From positions 1 to 64,000 of the forward strand of contig JAYUED010000012.1 in the NCBI GenBank assembly GCA_043739385.1: a stretch of DNA of 64,000 nt. The letters are read 5' to 3'. Below are positions 51,179-60,700 of this stretch, one piece after another. This stretch comes from Defluviibacillus sp043739385 (lineage in GTDB: Bacteria > Pseudomonadota > Gammaproteobacteria > Burkholderiales > Burkholderiaceae_C). Every line of letters begins with the position of its first letter. Positions within the stretch are counted from its first letter, which is position 1. The notes beneath the pieces are model-generated. The model was not told where the DNA came from and did no database searches. It saw only the letters and a list, made by a program, of their open reading frames with translations. The position numbers and the translations under genes are program-made.

Positions 51179-51225
51179 CGACCCACAAACCCTTTTGATG
51201 CAACACCGTTTACGGGAGTCAAGCG

Positions 51226-52212
51226 ATGCTCAACATTTTTTCGCTCGCCAATGGTCGCCTCTTTCAAGAAGAGATCGAGTCGCTGGAAGAGCTGTCCAAA
51301 TTCCAACCTATCTGGGTAGATTTGGAATCCCCCACCCTAGAAGAAAAGCGGTGGATCAAGCAGTACTATGGACTCTCTATCCCTGAAGATGCGATGGACG
51401 AGGATATCGAGGAGTCCGCTCGTTTCTATGCCGAAGATAACGGCGACTTGCACATCCGCAGCGACTTTTTGATCGCCGACGCCACCGAGCCCCGTACCGT
51501 GCGCGTCGCCTTCATACTGAACGACGTGAACGAAGAGCTGCGCTCTAAAGGCGTGCTGTTTTCCATCCATGACGAAGATGTCCCCGTGTTCCGTCTGCTG
51601 CGCATGCGTGCGCGCCGTGCGCCCGGCCTGATTGAAGATGCGAAAGAGGTGTTACTTAAGCTGTTCGACGCTGATGCCGAATACTCTGCCGACACGCTGG
51701 AAGGCATCTACGACGAACTCGTAAAAGCCGGCAAGTTTGTACTGTCTGGCGATGTAACTGACGCCATGGCCGGTGAAGTGCTGGGCGCCATTGCCCGCCA
51801 AGAAGACTTGAATGGTCGTATCCGCCGCAACGTAATGGACACACGCCGTGCTGTCAGCTTCATGATGCGCAGTCGCATGCTCAACGCAGAGCAGTTTGAA
51901 GAAGCTCGGCAGATTCTGCGTGACATTGAATCATTGGACAACCACACCGCGTTCTTGTTCGACAAAATCAACTTTTTGATGGACGCAACTGTCGGCTTCA
52001 TCAACATCAATCAGAACAAGATTATCAAAATCTTCTCAGTCGCCAGCGTCGCCCTGCTGCCCCCAACATTGATTGCCAGCGTCTACGGCATGAATTTCAA
52101 ACTCATGCCCGAGCTGGACTGGTCGCTAGGCTATGGCTACGCGCTCGTGCTGATGCTGGCCAGTGCACTGGTGCCGATGTGGTATTTCCGCAAGCGGGGA
52201 TGGTTGAAGTAA
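51226..52212 (+). CDS. corA: CorA-family magnesium/divalent cation transporter
   Basis: 328 residues. Large cytoplasmic N-terminal domain, long stalk helix, two C-terminal membrane helices (FSVASVALLPPTLIASVYGM; ALVLMLASALVPMWYF) with the selectivity motif YGMNF between them. GGGAG lies upstream of the ATG. Normal length; forms a pentameric Mg2+ channel in family members. Confidence 0.95.
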   Translation: MLNIFSLANGRLFQEEIESLEELSKFQPIWVDLESPTLEEKRWIKQYYGLSIPEDAMDEDIEESARFYAEDNGDLHIRSDFLIADATEPRTVRVAFILNDVNEELRSKGVLFSIHDEDVPVFRLLRMRARRAPGLIEDAKEVLLKLFDADAEYSADTLEGIYDELVKAGKFVLSGDVTDAMAGEVLGAIARQEDLNGRIRRNVMDTRRAVSFMMRSRMLNAEQFEEARQILRDIESLDNHTAFLFDKINFLMDATVGFININQNKIIKIFSVASVALLPPTLIASVYGMNFKLMPELDWSLGYGYALVLMLASALVPMWYFRKRGWLK

Positions 52213-52377
52213 CACTGACGAAAAAACTACTGAGATCACCTTGGTTGAGTCAAAAACTCTCAACGCACAGTACTTTTATTTGTGGTGTACTTTACGTACG
52301 CCACACCGCGTCCGGCAGTTTTGCAGAGTTTCCCCAACTCAAAAAACTTGCACTTGTATTGAAATTTCAATGGACGT

Positions 52378-52407
52378 AAAAAAACCAACTTAAAAGTTGG
52401 TTTTTTT
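52378..52407. terminator. Bidirectional terminator between corA and tRNA-Phe
   Basis: AACCAACTT/AAGTTGGTT stem (52383-52391 with 52394-52402) flanked by an A-run (52378-52384) and a T-run (52401-52407), so it works on both strands: for tRNA-Phe on the minus strand and for corA on the plus strand. Confidence 0.85.
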
Positions 52408-52412
52408 GAATT

Positions 52413-52488
52413 TGGTGGCCCGGGGCGGAATCGAACCACCGACACAAGGATTTTCAATCCTCTGCTCTACCGACTGAGCTACCAGGCC
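52413..52488 (-). tRNA. tRNA-Phe (GAA)
   Basis: 76 bases with encoded CCA. Acceptor GGCCTGG pairs with CCGGGCC; D arm AGCTCAGTCGGTAGAGC; anticodon loop TTGAAAA gives anticodon GAA; T arm GGTTCGATTCC. Directly followed by a terminator. Confidence 0.97.
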
Positions 52489-52510
52489 TAACTGAGCCTT
52501 CAATTATATA

Positions 52511-53230
52511 TCAATTTAAAGCCCGTTTTCCACGTGTCAGGTCAACACCCAGCTGTTTCAGTTTGCGGTACAGGTGGGTACGCTCTAACCCTGTCTTTTC
52601 AGCAACGCGGGTCATGGAGCCGCCTTCTTGTCCGAGGTGGAATTCGAAGTAGGCTTTTTCGAACTCGTCACGGGCATTGCGCAAGGGCTTGTCCAAGTCA
52701 AAAATCTGGCGCCCTTGCAGTCCTGCATCGGAGGTATCTAAGTGCAGCGAAGCGGTACTTGTAGTGCTCGCCATCGCAGCAAGTGGATGGCCACTGAGGG
52801 CAGTTTGTGGCTTCGTAGGCCAGTCAGAAGATGAGATCGATTGCACCGCAGCGGCCTTCCGCAAGGAGGTGAAGATCAGCGCTTGCGAAACTGCTTTCAG
52901 CAGTTTTTGCATCGTGATGGGTTTTTCCAAAAACGATTGCGCGCCGATTTTGGTGGCCTCCACTGCCGTGTCAATGGTGGCGTGTCCGCTCATCATGATG
53001 ACGGGCATGGTCAGCAGACCGGCGCTGGCCCATTCTTTTAGTAGGGTGACACCGTCGGTATCGGGCATCCAGATGTCGAGTAAAACCAGGTCTGGGCGGC
53101 CATTTTGTCGGGCAATACGGGCTTGAGCGGCATTTTCAGCCAGTTCGACGTTGTGGCCTTCATCGTTCAGAATTTCGGACAACAGTTCACGAATACCGTG
53201 CTCATCGTCTACCACCAGTATGTTTGCCAT
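52511..53230 (-). CDS. Response regulator with receiver and Fis-type DNA-binding domain (NtrX-like, no AAA+ domain)
   Basis: 239 residues. Receiver domain at 1-120: VVDDEHGIRE with the acidic pair, phospho-Asp in LVLLDIWMPDTDG, IMMSGHA and the Lys in LEKPI. The C-terminal ~60 residues (EGGSMTRVAEKTGLERTHLY, RKLKQLGVDL) are a Fis-type helix-turn-helix as found at the end of NtrX. The AAA+ sigma-54 activator module normally between them is missing, so it probably acts with sigma-70. Partner of the upstream histidine kinase (36 bases). Confidence 0.9.
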   Translation of the reverse strand: MANILVVDDEHGIRELLSEILNDEGHNVELAENAAQARIARQNGRPDLVLLDIWMPDTDGVTLLKEWASAGLLTMPVIMMSGHATIDTAVEATKIGAQSFLEKPITMQKLLKAVSQALIFTSLRKAAAVQSISSSDWPTKPQTALSGHPLAAMASTTSTASLHLDTSDAGLQGRQIFDLDKPLRNARDEFEKAYFEFHLGQEGGSMTRVAEKTGLERTHLYRKLKQLGVDLTRGKRALN

Positions 53231-53266
53231 GATGAAGTGTGCTTAAGTGAAATGGTGGGGGACGTG

Positions 53267-55675
53267 TCAAAGCCGTGTAGCGCTGGCATCGTCAGAATGT
53301 GTTGCAGAAATGTTGAATGATAGCGACACTTGTGCGCCCTGCACCATGTCGTCCACAACATGGTTGGCAATTGCAATACGAGCCCCATGGTCGTCGGCAA
53401 TTTTCTTGACCACTGCCAACCCCAAACCAGTGCCTTTGGCTTTGGTGGTGATGTAAGGCTCAAATGCTCGCTTGAGGATGTTGTCAGGAAAGCCAGTACC
53501 GGTATCGCGCACGATGAGCCGCACCCGACCACGCTGAGGATCATGCTGGGTGATAAGAGTAACTGTCCCTAACTGCCCCGCAGTGATCGCAGCCTCGGAG
53601 GCATCCTGGGCGTTTTGCAGTAGGTTATGCAGCACTTGGCGCAACTGCTGGGCGTCGCCCATGATGAGCGGGCACGCGCCGTCTAGAGTCAGAGTAACAG
53701 GAACGCGCAGCGCCGTGGCGAGATCAGCGCGCATACTGTCCCCATTACCCATATCTTCGTAAAGACACATCACATCTTGAATCAACGCGTTCAAATCTAA
53801 AGGTTTGAGCTTAGCCATTGGCAGGCGGGCGTAATCACGGAAATCATTCACCAAGCGCTTCATTGCATCAACTTGGTCGACAATGGTTTTGACAGATTTT
53901 TTAAGCAGTGCGAGGTCTGGCCCGGTAAGTTTGGCCTCTAATTTCATTTCCATGCGTTCGGCAGAGAGCTGGATAGGGGTCAGGGGATTTTTGATTTCAT
54001 GGGCCAGTCGGCGCGCGACTTCGCCCCAAGCCTGACTGCGTTGGGCAGAGACGATTTCGGAAATATCGTCCAACACTAAAAGCCTGGATTCCCCTGGTAG
54101 CTCTGCACCTCTTGCTACCAAAACAATAGCGTTTGGCACCATCGAAAACGCATTGTTACTTGATTGCTCAGACGCAACGGCATTTAATTCAAACGACGAT
54201 TGCCAGTGATCTAGCCCATGCTGGCTGCGTTCGCGCAAGAAATCATCGAATTGGGCCTGTACGTTTAAGGCAAATTTTTGCAAGCCATTAACTTCTGTCA
54301 GCGGCCTGCCTTCAAACGCGGCCAACGGCGCCCTCAGTACGCGGGTAGCACCAGGATTGGACGTGAGGATGACGCCTTTTGCGTCGAGCACGATGACACC
54401 AGCCGTCAGGTTGTCCAGAATAGTTTGTAAATTGGTACGGGCAGCAATGACCTCTCCCATGCTCTTGTCCACCGCGCCACGGGCATCCGATAGCTGCTGA
54501 GTCATCACGGCGAACGAACGGGTAAGACCACCGAGCTCATCTTTACCTTGTAGCGCCGCTTTAGGCCGCAAATCGCCAGCCGCTACTTGACGCACACCCT
54601 CTGCCAGCACAAGTAGCGGCCGCGCCAGTTGATTGCCCAGTAATACCGCCAGCAGCACCGCACCAAACACGGCCAGAAACAGACTGAGCGTCAACGTGCC
54701 GATATACATGCGGCGCAGGCCCAAGCGCGCCAGCGCCCGCTCTTGGTATTCACGGTTGGCCTCTTGCACCGCTATCAAATTAGCTACCAACGTAGGCGGC
54801 AAAACTTGGGCAATTTGTAAGATACGGGGTTCCGCCAAGAGGCCGATGCGGCGGCTGTCCACCAGCGCCTGCACCTTGATACGGGCGACAGTGGTTCCGC
54901 TGTTCAACCCCTGCTCATCCAGCCCCTCAATCGAAGCGACTACACGCTGCGCCCGCACAGTTCTCACCTGCTGAGCACTGGGTCGATCGGGATTGAGCGC
55001 AAAGCGCGACTGCCCTGCCCCGGCAATAAGTTGACCACTGCCGCTCCACAACACCACGTCACTCACACCCAACTGCTCACGAAGGCGCTCCACCACCAAA
55101 CCGGCGGTGGCATCAGGTATGCCACTGAGCTGGGCAGCGGCAGTGCGGGCTTTATTGGAAAGGTCTTCGGTCAGCGTATCGAGGGTGGCACGGCCTAGGC
55201 TCAGACCCGCATCGAGTGCGCCCTCCACTTTCACGTCAAACCAACTCTCGATAGAGCGAGAAACGAACTGGTAAGACACCACGTAAATCAACCCGCCGGG
55301 CAGCACGCCGACCAGCGCAAAAATGGCGGCCAGCTTGACCAACAAGCGACTGCCAAACTTGCCCTTGCGCAAGCGCATCAGCAAGCGCATCACGACCCAG
55401 GCGATTACCAGAAGCAGCAGCACAGCCACCACCACGTTCAGTACAAAAAGTCGCTCATAGTTGCGCTCGTACAGCTCACGGTTGTTGGTGGCCTGGGTTA
55501 GCAAGAACAGCAATACCATGCCCAAACTGACCATCACCGCAGAGGCAACGCCCATGGCCCAGCGCAGGGCACGGGGAGATTTGATGGCGGACGAGGCGAG
55601 GTTCAGAGCGCTTTGGGGTACGCTTTGGGCAGCATTGCGTAAATGGCTGCCCTCCAGCCCGTTAGGCGCTTTCAA
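53267..55675 (-). CDS. NtrY-like membrane histidine kinase
   Basis: 802 residues. Three N-terminal helices (MVSLGMVLLFLLTQ; FVLNVVVAVLLLLVIAWVVM; LVKLAAIFALVGVLPGGLIY), a periplasmic sensor region, a fourth helix (LFLAVFGAVLLAVLLG), HAMP, PAS, phosphoacceptor His in RRLAHEIKNPLTPI, and ATPase boxes DTGTGFPDNILKRAFEPY and KGTGLGLAVVKKIADDHGA. The start appears to be a TTG that overlaps the DUF4390 stop (TTGA), with GGAG upstream. Signal unknown; NtrY relatives sense nitrogen or redox state. Confidence 0.9.
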   Translation of the reverse strand: MKAPNGLEGSHLRNAAQSVPQSALNLASSAIKSPRALRWAMGVASAVMVSLGMVLLFLLTQATNNRELYERNYERLFVLNVVVAVLLLLVIAWVVMRLLMRLRKGKFGSRLLVKLAAIFALVGVLPGGLIYVVSYQFVSRSIESWFDVKVEGALDAGLSLGRATLDTLTEDLSNKARTAAAQLSGIPDATAGLVVERLREQLGVSDVVLWSGSGQLIAGAGQSRFALNPDRPSAQQVRTVRAQRVVASIEGLDEQGLNSGTTVARIKVQALVDSRRIGLLAEPRILQIAQVLPPTLVANLIAVQEANREYQERALARLGLRRMYIGTLTLSLFLAVFGAVLLAVLLGNQLARPLLVLAEGVRQVAAGDLRPKAALQGKDELGGLTRSFAVMTQQLSDARGAVDKSMGEVIAARTNLQTILDNLTAGVIVLDAKGVILTSNPGATRVLRAPLAAFEGRPLTEVNGLQKFALNVQAQFDDFLRERSQHGLDHWQSSFELNAVASEQSSNNAFSMVPNAIVLVARGAELPGESRLLVLDDISEIVSAQRSQAWGEVARRLAHEIKNPLTPIQLSAERMEMKLEAKLTGPDLALLKKSVKTIVDQVDAMKRLVNDFRDYARLPMAKLKPLDLNALIQDVMCLYEDMGNGDSMRADLATALRVPVTLTLDGACPLIMGDAQQLRQVLHNLLQNAQDASEAAITAGQLGTVTLITQHDPQRGRVRLIVRDTGTGFPDNILKRAFEPYITTKAKGTGLGLAVVKKIADDHGARIAIANHVVDDMVQGAQVSLSFNISATHSDDASATRL

Positions 55676-56322
55676 CGACTGATCTCCGTAGGCAACTTTT
55701 GGTCGCGACTAACACCCAGACTCCACTCGGATTGCCCCAGGGCACCGATTTGAAAGGGCCGTGGCAGTTGCGAGACATCCAGTCGAAACTGAAAACTTAC
55801 GTTGTAGCGGGCATCGGCTTCCAGATCAGCCGGGTCTACGATTTTCCAGCGCGCAAAGCGCTGAATGGCAGCAAGTGCATCGGGTAGTGAATCAAAACTC
55901 TGGCTCAGTGTCACACCAAGACCATTGTTCCCAATAGGGCTAGGGGCTACTTGCAAGCGCCAACGCCGAAGCAGCGGTTGGTAGGCAAGACGCATATGTC
56001 GGGCGGTGCTCACAACGGCCTTGTCGTACCAGTACCAGCGTTCACGCCGCAATTCAGTCTCGGCGACGAAGAACACTGGGATGCCTTTACGCAACACATC
56101 GTCCACCACAGAAGGCAAATCCATTTTGACGGTAGCAGACAGGTAAACGCCGTCTTCCGCGCGCTCAATCATGAAGCTGCTCAGCTCTGCAGTCTCCGCA
56201 CCAGCGTAGAGGGGGAATCCACTGACAACAAGTAACACAGCACAAGCCAGTGCCCGCAGCCATACCGCCGCTGCATTAAGCTGCTTGTTTTTCCAATAAG
56301 GCGTAAAAGAATCCGTCGACAT
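55672..56322 (-). CDS. DUF4390 domain protein
   Basis: 216 residues with an N-terminal hydrophobic signal or anchor (AAAVWLRALACAVLLVVSGF) and a periplasmic domain containing GVYLSATVKMDLPSVVDDVL and FQFRLDVSQLPRPFQIGAL. Function unknown; in Burkholderiales it is regularly found between rsmB and the ntrY-like kinase gene. It overlaps the rsmB 3' end by about 47 bases and the kinase start by four, so the three are probably one transcript. The start (ATG 56322 or GTG 56325) lacks a clear ribosome site. Confidence 0.85.
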   Translation of the reverse strand: MSTDSFTPYWKNKQLNAAAVWLRALACAVLLVVSGFPLYAGAETAELSSFMIERAEDGVYLSATVKMDLPSVVDDVLRKGIPVFFVAETELRRERWYWYDKAVVSTARHMRLAYQPLLRRWRLQVAPSPIGNNGLGVTLSQSFDSLPDALAAIQRFARWKIVDPADLEADARYNVSFQFRLDVSQLPRPFQIGALGQSEWSLGVSRDQKLPTEISR

Positions 56323-57649
56323 CACATTGTTGATTGTCCGGGACAGCAGCGCCTGAAGCGGCGAGAGTGGGCACTAAATGGCCTGGAGAAGGCAGCAACC
56401 GGGCTTCGGTGTGGTGCTTAAGAAACATTTGTATCTGCTGTTGGCCTTCAGCACGGAACACTGAGCAGGTGCAATACAGCAAACGTCCACCGGGTTTGAC
56501 CAGCGGCCACAGGGTACGCAGGAGTTTGACCTGCAGCGCAGCCAGCTGGAGTACATCGCTAGGACGGCGCAGCCAACGCACATCAGGGTGACGACGGACA
56601 ATGCCAGAAGCGGTGCAGGGAGCGTCCAACAAAATCGCGTCAAACTGTTCGCCATCCCACCACAGGTCAGGCTTGACGGCGTCAGCGGCCAGTACCTCAG
56701 CTTGTAGGCCCAGGCGTTGCAACGTTTGGTGTATACGCTCACAGCGGGCTGGGTCAATATCGAGAGCGATGACTTTCGCGTCGCTGATTTCGAGCAAGTG
56801 AGCCGTTTTTCCGCCGGGTGCGGCGCAGGCGTCCAGGATGCGTCGCGGTGCGGGGCCTGTCCAGCCTTGCAGCAGCAGCGGTGCGGCCATTTGTGCGGCT
56901 GCGTCTTGTACGGACACCCAGCCTTCGTCAAACTGTGGAATCTCGGGCACAGGCAGGGGACGGCGCAACATCAGCGCCTGCTCACCGGCTATGGTGGGTG
57001 TGATGGTTGATTCAATATGTATAGCAGACAACGTAGATTCATACTGGGCAACCGTGGTTTTTCGCCGATTGACCCGCAACGTCATCGGAGCGTGACGGTT
57101 GTTCGCAGTCAGGATGGCTTGCCACTGCTTGGGGTGGTCTTGTTTAACCAGGTCAATCCACCAGCGAGGGTGGTTCCACTTAGCGACAGGATCCTGGTCA
57201 GCAATTTGGTTCAAAACCATGGCTTCGCGCAGGTAGCGACGCAAGCAGGCATTAACAAAATTGGCTTGAGGTCGGGTGGCTTCCGAGCGTTTGGCTGCTT
57301 CCACCGCTTGGTCTACCAAGACAAAGCCTTCGTAAGGCGCTTCTTCCGCGCAGGCCAGGGCCAAGGCGCTGCACAGCAAGGCATCGGCAGCGGGCGGCGG
57401 TGGACGTTTGGCCAGCTGCTCGCGCAAGACCTCGGCGCGGCCTAGATTACGCAACACCTGGAACACCAGCGCCTGCACACCAGGGCGCAGGTGGGCCTCG
57501 ACCTCGGGCAGCAGCCGGGTGGTGGACTGGCCAGCGCGGATGGCTTGCAGCACCTGCGCAGTAGCTTGGAGCTGCTGCCACAGGGGAATTTGCTGGCGAG
57601 CTGCGCCATTAGGGTGGGCAGAGGCCGCAGTATTAGGGGAGTTGCTCAT
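56276..57649 (-). CDS. rsmB: 16S rRNA (cytosine-967-C5)-methyltransferase
   Basis: 457 residues. N-terminal NusB-like domain, then the SAM-binding methyltransferase: RILDACAAPGGKTAHLLE, the first catalytic Cys region LLDAPCTASGIVRRHPD, and the second catalytic Cys in LLYCTCSVFRAEGQ. ATG at 57649 has GGAA upstream; the open frame ten codons earlier starts within the rpoC terminator region and is less likely. Confidence 0.94.
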   Translation of the reverse strand: MSNSPNTAASAHPNGAARQQIPLWQQLQATAQVLQAIRAGQSTTRLLPEVEAHLRPGVQALVFQVLRNLGRAEVLREQLAKRPPPPAADALLCSALALACAEEAPYEGFVLVDQAVEAAKRSEATRPQANFVNACLRRYLREAMVLNQIADQDPVAKWNHPRWWIDLVKQDHPKQWQAILTANNRHAPMTLRVNRRKTTVAQYESTLSAIHIESTITPTIAGEQALMLRRPLPVPEIPQFDEGWVSVQDAAAQMAAPLLLQGWTGPAPRRILDACAAPGGKTAHLLEISDAKVIALDIDPARCERIHQTLQRLGLQAEVLAADAVKPDLWWDGEQFDAILLDAPCTASGIVRRHPDVRWLRRPSDVLQLAALQVKLLRTLWPLVKPGGRLLYCTCSVFRAEGQQQIQMFLKHHTEARLLPSPGHLVPTLAASGAAVPDNQQCDVDGFFYALLEKQAA

Positions 57650-57670
57650 GGCGTCATTTCCAATAGAAAA

Positions 57671-57704
57671 GCGCCTCATGCCCTGAAAAACAGTGCATGA
57701 GGCG
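57671..57704. terminator. Terminator of the rpoBC transcript
   Basis: A perfect 11-bp stem GCGCCTCATGC/GCATGAGGCGC (57671-57681 with 57694-57704). On the minus strand it is followed by TTTTC, just past rpoC; on the plus strand by TCTCATTTTT. Confidence 0.75.
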
Positions 57705-57765
57705 CTCTCATTTTTGCAGTAACTTTAACAGCAGCGCACCCGTGAAGGTACGCGCTGTTGGTTTA

Positions 57766-60700
57766 TCAATCCGCAGCAGCGGCGCTTTCGCTCACTTCTG
57801 CACCGGCTTCAGTGCTGTCGCCAGTACCTTCGGCCAGAGCCTGCTCTTCGGCTTCAGTGATAGCGCGGCGCTCAGCGTCGTCCATCAAATCCTTGGCTTG
57901 ACGGGCACGGTGGTAAGCCAAGCCAGTACCAGCAGGGATCAAACGACCAACGATAACGTTCTCTTTCAAGCCACGCAGTTCGTCGCGCTTGCCCATGATG
58001 GCAGCTTCGGTCAGCACGCGCGTGGTTTCCTGGAAGGACGCGGCGCTGATGAAACTGTCGGTGGACAAGGAAGCTTTGGTGATACCCAGCAACAAGTTGC
58101 TGAAGGTTGCGGCCAATTTGCCTTCACCGCGCAGGCGGTCGTTGGTGTTGAGCATTTCACTGCGCTCGACCTGTTCGCCCTTGATGTAGTCAGAGTCACC
58201 CGAGTTCTCAACCACCACACGGCGCAGCATCTGGCGAACAATCACTTCAATGTGCTTGTCGTTGATCTTCACGCCTTGCAAGCGGTAAACGTCCTGCACT
58301 TCGTCCACGATGTAGCGGGCGAGTTCTTCGGATCCCAAGAGGCGCAAGATATCTTGCGGATCGGCTGGGCCGTCCACAACGCTTTCGCCCTTGTTGACCA
58401 CTTGGCCTTCGTGCACCAAGATGTTCTTCTCCTTGGGGATCAGCTCATCCCAGACTTGGCCTTCCAGATCAGTGATCTGCAAGCGAACCTTGCCCTTGGT
58501 TTCCTTACCGAAGGAGACCGTACCGGTCATTTCAGCCAGCATGCCCTTGTCTTTGGGTGAACGGGCTTCAAACAGTTCAGCCACGCGGGGCAAACCGCCG
58601 GTAATGTCTCGGGTCTTCTGACCTTCGATAGGGATACGCGCCAGCACTTCGCCAGGGCCTACGTCCAAACCGTCACGCACCTGAATCAGCGAGCCGATGG
58701 GGAAGCCAATCGTCACCGAGTGGTCGGTGCCAGGGATTTTGACTTCGTTACCGGTTGCGTCGATCAGCTTGACCTGAGGGCGAACCACCTTGGCAGAGCC
58801 ACGGCGTTTCGGGTCAATCACCACCATGGTGGACAGGCCAGTGACCTCATCCACCTGCTTGGCGATGGTCAAACCTTCTTCGACGTTCTCGAACTTGGCT
58901 TGACCTGCGAACTCGGTGATGATGGGGCGCGTCAGCGGATCCCAGTTGGCCAAAATCGTACCAGCCTTGATGGTCTGGTCAATTTTGACGGACAGGATCG
59001 CGCCGTAAGGCACTTTATGGCGCTCACGCTCACGGCCATGCTCGTCATGGAGAACGATCTCGCCAGAACGGGAAATCACCACCAATTCCGATTTGCTGTT
59101 GGTCACATAACGCATCGTGGCGTTGAAGCCGATGATGCCGTTGGACTTGGCTTCCACGCTGGAGGCAATCGCCGCACGCGACGCTGCACCACCGATGTGG
59201 AAGGTACGCATGGTCAGCTGGGTGCCAGGCTCTCCAATGGACTGCGCAGCAATCACACCAACGGCTTCGCCGTAGTTCACCAGACCGCCACGGCCCAGAT
59301 CGCGGCCATAGCAGGTGGCGCACAGGCCGAAGCGGGTTTCGCAGGTCAGGGCCGTGCGCACTTTGACTTCGTCCACACCGGCAACTTCGAGTTCGTCGAT
59401 CAGGTCTTCGTCCAGCAGAGTACCTGCTGGCATCAGCACCGAGCGGTTCTCGGGGTGCAACACATCGTCAGCCACGGTGCGACCCAAGATACGGTCACGC
59501 AGTGAATCAATGGTTTCGCCGCCTTCAACGATGGCGCGCATGACGGAGCCGTCGTGCGTGCCGCAATCGAGTTCGGTCACAACCAAGTCTTGCGTCACGT
59601 CAACCAAACGGCGTGTCAGGTAGCCGGAGTTGGCTGTCTTCAACGCGGTATCAGCCAAGCCTTTACGCGCACCGTGGGTGGAAATAAAGTATTCCAACAC
59701 GTTCAGACCATCACGGAAATTCGCCTTGATGGGCGTCTCGATGATGGAGCCGTCAGGCTTGGCCATCAGACCCCGCATACCGGCCAACTGGCGAATCTGA
59801 GCGGCAGAACCGCGAGCGCCAGAATCGGCCATCATGTAAATGGAGTTGAACGACTCTTGGTCCACTTCATTGCCATGGCGGTCAATGGTCTTCTCTTTGG
59901 AGAGTTGGGCCATCATCACCTTGGAGACTTCATCGCCCGCTTTACCCCAGATGTCCACCACCTTGTTGTAACGCTCGCCAGAAGTCACCAAACCGGAGAC
60001 GTACTGCTGTTCGATCTCACGCACTTCTTTTTCAGCACGCTCCAAAATCGCAGGCTTCTCTTGCGGCACCAACATGTCGTCAATACAGATAGAGATGCCG
60101 GACTGGGTCGCCAAACGGAAACCGTTTTGCAGCAACTTGTCAGCGAACACCACGGTCTCTTTCAAGCCGCACTTGCGGAAAGACACGTTGATGAGCTTGG
60201 AAATTTCTTTCTTCTTCAGCGCCTTGTTGATGTTGCTGAAAGGCAAGCCCTTAGGCAAGATTTCCGACAACAGTGCACGGCCAGCGGTGGTTTCCCACAA
60301 CTTGGTCGAAGGCACGAGTTCGCCGGTTTCCTTGTCCTTGGTGTACTCGGTCAGACGCACATTGATTTTGGCAGTGAGTTCGACCTCACCGGCGTCCAAA
60401 GCACGCTGCACTTCACCGGTGTCAGCAAAGATCAAGCCTTCGCCTTTGCCGTTGATACGCTCACGGGTCGTGTAGTACAGGCCCAGCACCACGTCTTGCG
60501 ACGGGACGATGGAGGGCTCACCACTGGCGGGGAACAAAATGTTGTTGGAGGCCAGCATCAGCGTGCGGGCTTCCACCTGCGCTTCCACCGACAACGGGAC
60601 GTGGACGGCCATCTGGTCACCGTCGAAGTCGGCGTTGAAAGCCGAGCAAACGAGCGGGTGCAGCTGAATCGCCTTGCCTTCAATCAAGATAGGCTCGAAC

